This document shows, piece after piece, positions 53,561 through 62,600 of a stretch of DNA of 64,000 nucleotides. Position 1 is the first letter of the stretch; each line of letters begins with the position of its first letter. The notes under the pieces are model-generated. The model had not been told where the DNA came from and searched no databases. It was given only the letters and a program-made list of their open reading frames with translations. Source of the stretch: Drosophila miranda (lineage: Eukaryota > Arthropoda > Insecta > Diptera > Drosophilidae); contig NW_022881614.1 of the NCBI RefSeq assembly GCF_003369915.1, positions 28,465,326 through 28,529,325 on the forward strand. The letters are read 5' to 3'. The position numbers and the translations under genes are program-made.

Positions 53561-53855
53561 ATTACTTTTATTTGGCGTTTGCTCAGGCCGTTGCACATGC
53601 ATTTCAACTTAAAGCGCACTTCACAATCGATTTCGGGGTGTTTTTTTGTGCCGACTGGGAATTGTGGTGTCGAGACGGAGACCAGGAGACGATTCGATTG
53701 CTGGTTGCCTGGCTGTCGGTGTGTCCACGGATTTTTGGCGAAACTCACAACATATTTGATTTTGCATTGTTCGCTAACGTTGACGCACGACCAGAAACTT
53801 TTTTCGCTTTTTTCTTGAATTTTTTCAAGTATTTACACACGCAAAATCCACACAG

Positions 53856-53880
53856 CAGTGTGACCGCGGATTTATCGATA
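53856..53880 (-). promoter_or_regulatory. Candidate core promoter: Motif 1 plus DRE
   Basis: On the minus strand TATCGATA (53873-53880, the DREF site) is followed closely by CGGTCACACTG (53856-53866), a good match to Drosophila Motif 1 (M1BP). This pairing is typical of TATA-less fly promoters. It could start the Galphaq leader transcript about 4.5 kb upstream of the ATG, but no transcript evidence can be read here. Confidence 0.45.
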
Positions 53881-53989
53881 AAGTATACCGTCCGACCCTC
53901 AGAAATATACCGAAACATACCGCCTCAATTTCAAAATATACCGTATATATACTGAAAATATACTGACGAATTCAAGTTCTATTTGACAT

Positions 53990-55125
53990 ATTCCTCGTTT
54001 TTGATATTCCGACGAATATTACTAGCTATATAGAGCATTTAGCCATGCCATCAAAATTTTATACGAATGATGAATCAATTTTCTATTTAACTGGTGTATT
54101 CTTAATACTTGCTTTTATTGCATTTTGCGTAAAAAGAGGTTTAAACGAACAAAAAAAGAGTCGCTGTATTGCGTGTAAGCCGTAGTATATGCCTTTTTAT
54201 ACCCTATTTTGCTAATTTTATTTGACGGTATAAATATTGATATGAAGATAAAACGTAACCTTTTCTCAAATTGACATTTTTTAGACATATTCATGTATAT
54301 GATGAGTGTTTTGAATATATATCTCGATCCTGATACCTATTCTTGGTCCCTACAAGAAGACAATAAGCTTTAAAATATCGTTGAAATATTGAAAATAATA
54401 TTAAATAATATTGAATAATATTAAAATATAGTGAAAATAAATTGTTTTTGCCTGGGATGACAAACATTTTCACAATTCTATAACATCCATTTCCCCCAGG
54501 GTATGTGTGCATGGAATGGGACTCATTGTTGTCAACCGGTTTTGACGACTAATTCCTGGTTATTCTTTCTTCCGTCGAATATTCCCAGCTATATAGATCT
54601 CTCAGTTTAGCCCAGATAGTTTTATATGATTGTTGAATCAATTTTGATCAGGATTAACTACTTTTAAGTACTTGCATGTTTTTTGTTTTTACAAAAACAC
54701 GGCTTCAACAAAAATGTTCAATAGTCGCAGGTTGTGACGTCAATGTTGCTGGTATTTGCAGACTCATTTCTTGTCAACCAGAGTGTGGACCTTTGTATAC
54801 CCTATTTCGTGAATATTATATAAAGATACTGTGTTCCAACCTGCTTTCAAACGTAATTAGTAAAGACCTTGTCTTAGATTGAATTTTTTTTGTTCTATTC
54901 ATGCATTTGATTAGGTGTTTTTATATAAATCCTGATCCCAGTACCAGTTCTTGGTCTCTGTAGACAGACGATGCGCTGCAAAATATCGTTTAAAACAGAG
55001 ACTATCTAGTTTCTGCATTAATTAGAGCCTGGAATGACACACATTTCTGCAATTATATATCATCTGTGTGCATGGAATTAGCAGCATGTTTGTGTATGGA
55101 ATGAGACTCATTGCTGCACATGCGC
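53990..55125. repeat. Decayed repeat, about 560-bp unit in two diverged copies
   Basis: The block at about 54000-54540 (CGAATATTACTAGCTATATA, then TATTCTTGGTCCCTAC, then GTGTGCATGGAATGGG) recurs at about 54575-55085 in diverged form (CGAATATTCCCAGCTATATA, AGTTCTTGGTCTCTGT, GTGTGCATGGAATTAG). A short GTATGGAATGAGACTCA motif then repeats several more times up to 55150. I do not recognise the family. Confidence 0.65.
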
Positions 55126-55570
55126 AACATTTGTGTATGGAATGAGACTCACTGTTGTCAATCGGGTAAAAGAGGTCCTTACCCGATTCAAGTTCTGTTA
55201 TCGATACTATCGACTGGTTACGAGTGCTGCGCGCCAAATCTAACTTTTTTGAATGTGAGCGACAAGGATTTAAATGTTTAAATGGATTCTCGCAAGAAAA
55301 TAAGTGTGACCGTATAAAAATATGATCTGAAATCGATAAAAGGTTTTTCTCAAAAATTCTTAAAACTGACTTTTTTACACTTTGTTCTTACTTTATTTGG
55401 TGCGCTCGCTCACTCATACATACACAATCCAGCGTCATATTAACTCGCACTTCAGATTTGGTGGTGTCGGAAGAATCCCTCTTAGATATTAGAGGGATTA
55501 AAGTGCTCTATATCTGTCGCTCTAAACTCGATTTGCGAGAGCGATAATTGGCGCACCACCAGTTGAAATA
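55126..55570 (-). mobile_element. BEL/Pao 5' fragment
   Basis: On the minus strand this holds the first 38 or so gag codons (with RSTRNQSIVSITELESGKDL, then SESHSIHKCC) preceded by leader/LTR-like sequence containing AATAAA. It breaks off at 55126 after HKCCA. The identical sequence in unit 2 continues into a full gag ORF. Confidence 0.75.
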
Positions 55571-55599
55571 ACTAGCTAGCTAATAGTGTCAGCTACAAT

Positions 55600-55700
55600 G
55601 CTCATTGCACACTCACCGTTAATGGTCGCCTCTTGCTGCTGGCGAATATTTTCAGGCCGTTATTTTCTTCATTTAAGGCCCATGAAAGCGCCGTATGAAA
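55600..55700 (-). other. Exon-like segment with a GTGAGT donor
   Basis: On the minus strand an open stretch (with NGLKIFASSKRRPLT) runs into ACG|GTGAGTG near 55612. Promoter-like motifs (CGGTCACCCTG at about 55838, related to Motif 1) lie upstream of it. It could be the first exon of an unidentified gene, now severed by the BEL fragment. The whole segment is deleted in unit 2. Confidence 0.3.
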
Positions 55701-55879
55701 AACCTCTACATTTGAGATGTTTTCTCCACGACTTCTACATTGCACAGATATATACGGTTACACTGCCACGATTTCTATCGTTAAGATTCGATAACCTGCC
55801 GCACAAAATAGGCTGCTGTCATCTTTAACCAAATACGGTCACCCTGCTGCTCCACACCGATATACTACCGATTGCCAAA

Positions 55880-56901
55880 TATCGAACTCCCATTGCTGCA
55901 AATTACCCGCACTCCGTTCAAATTTAAAATCCAAATACTTCGTTTAATCTATGTTTTATTTGCATTTTTGTAAATTATTATCATTTTTTCAATATATTCA
56001 TGCGATAAATAAGTGTTTAAATGTATTAAATAAAATTTAAATAATAACTTTACAGTGTGCACAATTTAAACAATTATTTCGTGTCGGGTCAAGCAATTCA
56101 TTCGATTTATAATCAATTAAAGTAAAATAAAACCTCGAATCGATCTGTTAGTGACTATTGGATTGTTCTCGTGTTATAAAGCTGGCGCTAGTTCGAGTTT
56201 GTTTAACAAAAATATAAAGAAAAAAATACAATTACAAGTTCCTATCTGAAAACAATTTCCATTTCCAAATCAAAATCCAAGTCCTGTCCTGGAGTCAACA
56301 GACTGGAATTTCTACTGGCCATCCCGATTCACTCCAGATACACGATACACACAATTGACTATAAAAAACTCGTACTACATATTTGCAAAATACACATACA
56401 AAATGTTCAGGTTAAGGTTATATTCTCCTCCATGTTGTGTGTGTTGCCTTTAACTTATTACACTTTGTTCGCATTAATTATGAGCACAATAGTAGTTTTA
56501 ACAAATAATATAACTAGAAAACTAATAAACTAGAAACTAATAAAACTAGAAAATAAAATTTGAAACGTCCTCAAAATGTGGTGTGTGCCAAAATGCCAAT
56601 CGCTTCGATATTCCTTAGCGTGGTGTGGTGTGGTCTGCCATGGCGTTCAACAATAATAATTAATAATAACTGGAAGCACTGCTCTAACAATCGACGGATT
56701 GCTAATCGAAAGAATGCGTTTCACAGAACAAGACAATTTTAATAATGAAAGTTTGGCCAATTGTTTGGATTGGGATTTCCGTTTTGTAGACATTTATGGT
56801 TTAACAAAATGTTGGGTGGGGTGTGATGGCGTGGGGACTGCAGTTTGTGTGGCTGTTTGGTGGATTGGTTCTCAGCTCCGGCTCCGGTCGTCCACCTCCG
56901 C
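55880..56901 (-). other. Amph: Amph 3' untranslated region, copy 1
   Basis: AT-rich sequence directly downstream of the Amph stop codon. It contains AATAAA-type signals on the minus strand near 56030 and no competing gene. It recurs in unit 2 at about 60510-61527. Confidence 0.6.
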
Positions 56902-57219
56902 TCAGATGGGGCGCGTGAAGTTGGCGGGGAAGAGGCCCTTCTCGCTGGTGCCCTCCTTCTGACCCATTAGCCAGCCCTCCTCCTGTAAATTGGCAAGGAA
57001 AAACTGCACTCAATAAAGACAAGAAGTGTGTCCATCTGCCACAAGCGGGGAGGGATTTCAACTGCATTAACTTTACCTGATCCTCGGGATCATCGTACTC
57101 GATCACGCGAATGGTGTCCCCAATTTCGAAGCTCAGCTCGTCCACATCCTCCTTCACGTAGCCGTAGGTGGCCTTCACTCGGTAGAGCACGCCGGCCGGT
57201 AAATCAGCCGTGTTGGCAT
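56902..57219 (-). CDS. Amph: Amphiphysin last two exons (SH3 domain), copy 1
   Basis: Amphiphysin is a BAR/SH3 protein that shapes membranes; in flies it organises T-tubules. Exon 57077-57219 encodes AGVLYRVKATYGYVKE, DELSFEIGDTIRVIEY and DDPEDQ. Exon 56902-56982 encodes EEGWLMGQKEGTSEKGLFP and ANFTRPI, then TGA. Together they form one complete SH3 fold with ALYDY-like, EEGW and ANF(V) motifs. Splice sites (ACAG/GTAAAG and TACAG) are intact. The upstream BAR-domain exons are not in the window before unit 2 begins, so the exons here have been cut off from the rest of the gene unless splicing skips unit 2. Confidence 0.95.
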
Positions 57220-57539
57220 CTGTGTGGAAAGAGAAGTGCGGTTCTGGTTTAGTTTAGGACCCGTGCTCAAGTAGCATAGCTCTGTTTAGTAGACTAAAAC
57301 GCACGCAGCGGAACAACAAAGTTGCAATCTTGGCCAAACGGGGTTAGTATTCCTCGTGGAGTTAGTGGTCAGGGCTCTGTGTCCAGGAGGGGGTCAGTGG
57401 GTATCAGCGCGGGGAATAAACCAACGATTGAAGCAGCGTATGTGCAAGCGATTAATGAATGACATTATGGATAGATGGAATTGATTGGTGTTTGATCGTG
57501 AATCGAGTGTGGGTGGTTGAGCTGGATAAATCAATAATA
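57220..57539 (-). other. Amph intron sequence
   Basis: Non-coding sequence upstream of the penultimate Amph exon, leading into BEL-derived DNA. Nothing else is recognised. Confidence 0.5.
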
Positions 57540-57915
57540 ATAGTGTGGAGATAATGTTTTTTATCCCCAATCGGCCGACTAATTATTTCGAATTAAATAA
57601 AGCTCGGCGCAGAAATAAAATTACGATATGTTCTTTAATGCGTGACATCCAAATTGCAAGTGTGGCTTGCCTGCCCTTTACATTGCCGCTCCGATCGCTA
57701 AGCGCAGCTTCGCTCGGCCGACGTCGGTAGGCATACGCAAAGCGGAGATAGCGAAGAGCGAGCTGGCAGAGAGCGTTTAGCAGGGCAAGCAAGCGCAAAG
57801 CTTTAACAAACAAATGAGTGACATAGACATAAGTAACAAACAAAATAAGCGGCTGAGGGCCAAGAATTAGGTGCTATTTGGCAAGCAGCTAATCGGCAGG
57901 GTTCTGCTCCGAACA
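57540..57915 (-). repeat. BEL 3' LTR-like sequence, copy 1
   Basis: On the minus strand a purine-rich tract (ACGGGGGGTGAA) is followed by TGTTCGGAGCAGAACC, the expected arrangement of polypurine tract and LTR start for BEL/Pao elements. The far end near 57540 is estimated. It does not match the sequence upstream of gag, so the two ends do not come from one intact element. Confidence 0.5.
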
Positions 57916-57974
57916 TTCACCCCCCGTTGGAAGGCAAAGGCTTTCAACAGATCCATCCTGAAGGGGCAGAACCG

Positions 57975-59978
57975 CTATTCTTCCAACGGCCCTCTTGAAG
58001 ATGCTTGCTTGGCGCAGCTGGCGGCTACGCTGGGATGATCGTCGAACGCAGCAATCGGCGCTTCTTTACGAAGGCGGCTTGTCGTGATTACGTCTTGATC
58101 ATCGGGAACCTCTGTAATTGCATAGAATGGCAGGAAACTTGGCAATGTAGAAATTGTTGAGAGTTGAATTTCATTTAGCGTGGATATGTAGGTTTTTAAT
58201 ATATGGAAAAGTTCGCGCTGCAGTTCCTGATTCTCCGATCGCAGTTTTTCCACTTGCACCTGGCACTCGAGCAGCTGCTTCCTGCATTGCTGCTCTAAGT
58301 TTTGGTACTCCAGCGTTGTGGGTCGAAAATCGTCAATAGAGATGCACGAGGAATTTTTAAAAGCGGCTAAAGCTGCACGCTTATTCTCCGAGCTATCAAT
58401 GCTTCCTGATACTATCCAACCAAGTTTTGTCACCTGCAATGTTGGCAATTGGGCTGATAGTCGAATCTGTCCGACGCACATTAAATCGAAGAACAAACCA
58501 GAACCTATCAACAGATCGATACGTTGGGGCTTGGAGAAATTAGGATCAGCTAGTCTTAGATTATTCGGCATTGGCCAATCCTTTGCGTCTACGCCGAAGT
58601 TAGGCTGCATTTCCGTAATTGAGTTGGTGACAATTGCAGCGAAGGAAGCTCGATAGCTTGCGTCCTGGGATTGTACAACTATATGTACAGACTTGCTCGA
58701 AGGTAGAATGGAATCTCCGATTCCAGAGATGTGAACATAAGACGAGCGATGATCCAACTGCAACTGATCAGCAAATCTAGATGTTACAAAGTTAGCCTGT
58801 GATGCAGAATCCAAAATGGCACGACATGGGATAAGTGCTCCATAACGATCTGTTACATGGACGAGGGCAGTAGGTAGCAACACGTTCTGGCTAGGCTGAG
58901 ATTTCTGGATCGAGGGGGGAGGGCTAGAACACCCGCTTGCTAGAAGCACAGTCGCGGCCTCTTGCTGGATCGATTCCTCGGCCGGTGAAGAGGAAGATGA
59001 AGCACCAGTTCCCGATGGAATGTGGAGTAGCGTGTGATGTTTGGCCTGGCAATGCCTGCAAAGTCCTGACCTGCACCTCTGCAATTCATGGCCTTTGTTG
59101 AGGCAGTTCAAACACAAGCGGCTCTTCTTTGCTTCTTTGTATTGTTCAAACGCAGAGAGATTCAGGAATTCCTGACATCTAGATATGTAATGCTCGGAGG
59201 AAATGCAATGGTTACATATGGGGTTAGGATGGTCGCTACTGGAGGTGATAAGGGTGACAGGTTTGTCTTCTCCCACCTGCTGGCTAGGAATTGTTACCAT
59301 AGCCGATCCCAAATTTTCCAGCATCCGACATCTTGCTTCCAAGAATGAGGCCATGCTTGACCCCCGAGGCAATCCTGACGTCGGCAAGTTCTCTTCCCAT
59401 TTCTCCTTGGTCTTGTGGTCCAATTTCGTGCCTATGATGAAGATCAGCAACCCATCGGATATCTCCTGCGGGGTCGCCAAGGTCTGAAGGGCACGCAAGT
59501 GCGAATTGATTTTGTCGCTGAACGCGCGCAAGCCGATAGCCGAGACCTTCTCCACCCCTTGCAGCCCGAAAATAGCCTTGACGTGTGCCTGAAAATGTAA
59601 CAGTTTATTATCGAATCGCAACATTAGTAAATTCAACGCCTTGTGGTAATTCTCCTCAGAAAGTTCCAAGGAACGAATCGTATCCAGCGCAGCACCATCT
59701 AGACATCCACGAAGATATTGGAATTTTTCCATGATTGGTATACGATGGTCTTTGTGCACCATTGTCGAGAACATCGAGTGGAATTCTGGCCAATCCATGT
59801 AGTTCCCACCGAATCGCGGAAGCTGCAACTCGGGCATTCGAGAACGGCCTATACTATTAGAGGCGCAACATTTGTGTATGGAATGAGACTCACTGTTGTC
59901 AATCGGGTAAAAGAGGTCCTTACCCGATTCAAGTTCTGTTATCGATACTATCGACTGGTTACGAGTGCTGCGCGCCAA
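57975..59978 (-). CDS. BEL/Pao Gag-protease ORF without reverse transcriptase
   Basis: An uninterrupted frame of 667 codons that begins without ATG (TTG at 59978; the frame is open further upstream). It has a DUF1759-type Gag core (PELQLPRFGGNYMDWPEFHS), three knuckles (CNHCISSEHYISRC, CLNCLNKGHELQRC, CRHCQAKHHTLLH), and a DUF1758-type protease (AILDSASQANFVTSRFADQL) ending TKLGWIVSG. Where RT should follow there is instead a coiled coil (YQNLEQQCRKQLLECQVQVE, EKLRSENQELQRELFHILK) and a short tail to a stop. RT, RNase H and integrase are absent. The ORF spans the junction between the two tandem units at 59864. Confidence 0.85.
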   Translation of the reverse strand: MARSTRNQSIVSITELESGKDLFYPIDNSESHSIHKCCASNSIGRSRMPELQLPRFGGNYMDWPEFHSMFSTMVHKDHRIPIMEKFQYLRGCLDGAALDTIRSLELSEENYHKALNLLMLRFDNKLLHFQAHVKAIFGLQGVEKVSAIGLRAFSDKINSHLRALQTLATPQEISDGLLIFIIGTKLDHKTKEKWEENLPTSGLPRGSSMASFLEARCRMLENLGSAMVTIPSQQVGEDKPVTLITSSSDHPNPICNHCISSEHYISRCQEFLNLSAFEQYKEAKKSRLCLNCLNKGHELQRCRSGLCRHCQAKHHTLLHIPSGTGASSSSSPAEESIQQEAATVLLASGCSSPPPSIQKSQPSQNVLLPTALVHVTDRYGALIPCRAILDSASQANFVTSRFADQLQLDHRSSYVHISGIGDSILPSSKSVHIVVQSQDASYRASFAAIVTNSITEMQPNFGVDAKDWPMPNNLRLADPNFSKPQRIDLLIGSGLFFDLMCVGQIRLSAQLPTLQVTKLGWIVSGSIDSSENKRAALAAFKNSSCISIDDFRPTTLEYQNLEQQCRKQLLECQVQVEKLRSENQELQRELFHILKTYISTLNEIQLSTISTLPSFLPFYAITEVPDDQDVITTSRLRKEAPIAAFDDHPSVAASCAKQASSRGPLEE

Positions 59979-61527
59979 ATCTAACTTTTTTGAATGTGAG
60001 CGACAAGGATTTAAATGTTTAAATGGATTCTCGCAAGAAAATAAGTGTGACCGTATAAAAATATGATCTGAAATCGATAAAAGGTTTTTCTCAAAAATTC
60101 TTAAAACTGACTTTTTTACACTTTGTTCTTACTTTATTTGGTGCGCTCGCTCACTCATACATACACAATCCAGCGTCATATTAACTCGCACTTCAGATTT
60201 GGTGGTGTCGGAAGAATCCCTCTTAGATATTAGAGGGATTAAAGTGCTCTATATCTGTCGCTCTAAACTCGATTTGCGAGAGCGATAATTGGCGCACCAC
60301 CAGTTGAAATAACTAGCTAGCTAACTAGCCTCTACATTTGAGATGTTTTCTCCACGACTTCTACATTGCACAGATATATACGGTTACACTGCCACGATTT
60401 CTATCGTTAAGATTCGATAACCTGCCGCACAAAATAGGCTGCTGTCATCTTTAACCAAATACGGTCACCCTGCTGCTCCACACCGATATACTACCGATTG
60501 CCAAATATCGAACTCCCATTGCTGCAAATTACCCGCACTCCGTTCAAATTTAAAATCCAAATACTTCGTTTAATCTATGTTTTATTTGCATTTTTGTAAA
60601 TTATTATCATTTTTTCAATATATTCATGCGATAAATAAGTGTTTAAATGTATTAAATAAAATTTAAATAATAACTTTACAGTGTGCACAATTTAAACAAT
60701 TATTTCGTGTCGGGTCAAGCAATTCATTCGATTTATAATCAATTAAAGTAAAATAAAACCTCGAATCGATCTGTTAGTGACTATTGGATTGTTCTCGTGT
60801 TATAAAGCTGGCGCTAGTTCGAGTTTGTTTAACAAAAATATAAAGAAAAAAATACAATTACAAGTTCCTATCTGAAAACAATTTCCATTTCCAAATCAAA
60901 ATCCAAGTCCTGTCCTGGAGTCAACAGACTGGAATTTCTACTGGCCATCCCGATTCACTCCAGATACACGATACACACAATTGACTATAAAAAACTCGTA
61001 CTACATATTTGCAAAATACACATACAAAATGTTCAGGTTAAGGTTATATTCTCCTCCATGTTGTGTGTGTTGCCTTTAACTTATTACACTTTGTTCGCAT
61101 TAATTATGAGCACAATAGTAGTTTTAACAAATAATATAACTAGAAAACTAATAAACTAGAAACTAATAAAACTAGAAAATAAAATTTGAAACGTCCTCAA
61201 AATGTGGTGTGTGCCAAAATGCCAATCGCTTCGATATTCCTTAGCGTGGTGTGGTGTGGTCTGCCATGGCGTTCAACAATAATAATTAATAATAACTGGA
61301 AGCACTGCTCTAACAATCGACGGATTGCTAATCGAAAGAATGCGTTTCACAGAACAAGACAATTTTAATAATGAAAGTTGGGCCAAAAGTTTGGATTGGG
61401 ATTTCCGTTTTGTAGACATTTATGGTTTAACAAAATGTTGGGTGGGGTGTGATGGCGTGGGGACTGCAGTTTGTGTGGCTGTTTGGTGGATTGGTTCTCA
61501 GCTCCGGCTCCGGTCGTCCACCTCCGC

Positions 61528-61845
61528 TCAGATGGGGCGCGTGAAGTTGGCGGGGAAGAGGCCCTTCTCGCTGGTGCCCTCCTTCTGACCCATTAGCCAG
61601 CCCTCCTCCTGTAAATTGGCAAGGAAAAACTGCACTCAATAAAGACAAGAAGTGTGTCCATCTGCCACAAGCGGGGAGGGAGTTCAACTGCATTAACTTT
61701 ACCTGATCCTCGGGATCATCGTACTCGATCACGCGAATGGTGTCCCCAATTTCGAAGCTCAGCTCGTCCACATCCTCCTTCACGTAGCCGTAGGTGGCCT
61801 TCACTCGGTAGAGCACGCCGGCCGGTAAATCAGCCGTGTTGGCAT
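61528..61845 (-). CDS. Amph: Amphiphysin last two exons (SH3 domain), copy 2
   Basis: Exons 61703-61845 and 61528-61608 are equivalent to 57077-57219 and 56902-56982, with the same protein and splice sites. Since the window ends inside unit 2, I cannot tell whether this copy or a later one is joined to the BAR-domain exons. Confidence 0.95.
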
Positions 61846-62165
61846 CTGTGTGGAAAGAGAAGTGCGGTTCTGGTTTAGTTTAGGACCCGTGCTCAAGTAG
61901 CATAGCTCTGTTTAGTAGACTAAAACGCACGCAGCGGAACAACAAAGTTGCAATCTTGGCCAAACGGGGTTAGTATTCCTCGTGGAGTTAGTGGTCAGGG
62001 ATCTGTGTCCAGGAGGGGGTCAGTGGGTATCAGCGCGGGGAATAAACCAACGATTGAAGCAGCGTATGTGCAAGCGATTAATGAATGACATTATGGATAG
62101 ATGGAATTGATTGGTGTTTGATCGTGAATCGAGTGTGGGTGGTTGAGCTGGATAAATCAATAATA

Positions 62166-62541
62166 ATAGTGTGGAGATAATGTTTTTTATCCCCAATCGG
62201 CCGACTAATTATTTCGAATTAAATAAAGCTCGGCGCAGAAATAAAATTACGATATGTTCTTTAATGCGTGACATCCAAATTGCAAGTGTGGCTTGCCTGC
62301 CCTTTACATTGCAGCTCCGATCGCTAAGCGCAGCTTCGCTCGGCCGACGTCGGTAGGCATACGCAAAGCGGAGATAGCGAAGAGCGAGCTGGCAGAGAGC
62401 GTTTAGCAGGGCAAGCAAGCGCAAAGCTTTAACAAACAAATGAGTGACATAGACATAAGTAACAAACAAAATAAGCGGCTGAGGGCCAAGAATTAGGTGC
62501 TATTTGGCAAGCAGCTAATCGGCAGGGTTCTGCTCCGAACA
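62166..62541 (-). repeat. BEL 3' LTR-like sequence, copy 2
   Basis: The equivalent of 57540-57915 in unit 2, with the same purine tract and TGTTCGGAGC start. Confidence 0.5.
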
Positions 62542-62600
62542 TTCACCCCCCGTTGGAAGGCAAAGGCTTTCAACAGATCCATCCTGAAGGGGCAGAACCG

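Larger units (their letters stand above)
55126..59864. repeat. Tandem duplication unit 1 (4.74 kb)
   Basis: The unit starts at GCAACATTTGTGTATGG (55126) and the same motif starts unit 2 at about 59865. It contains a BEL 5' fragment, the Amph 3' end and BEL gag-protease. Unit 1 carries about 115 bp (about 55575-55690) that unit 2 lacks; otherwise the copies differ by rare substitutions. Confidence 0.93.
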
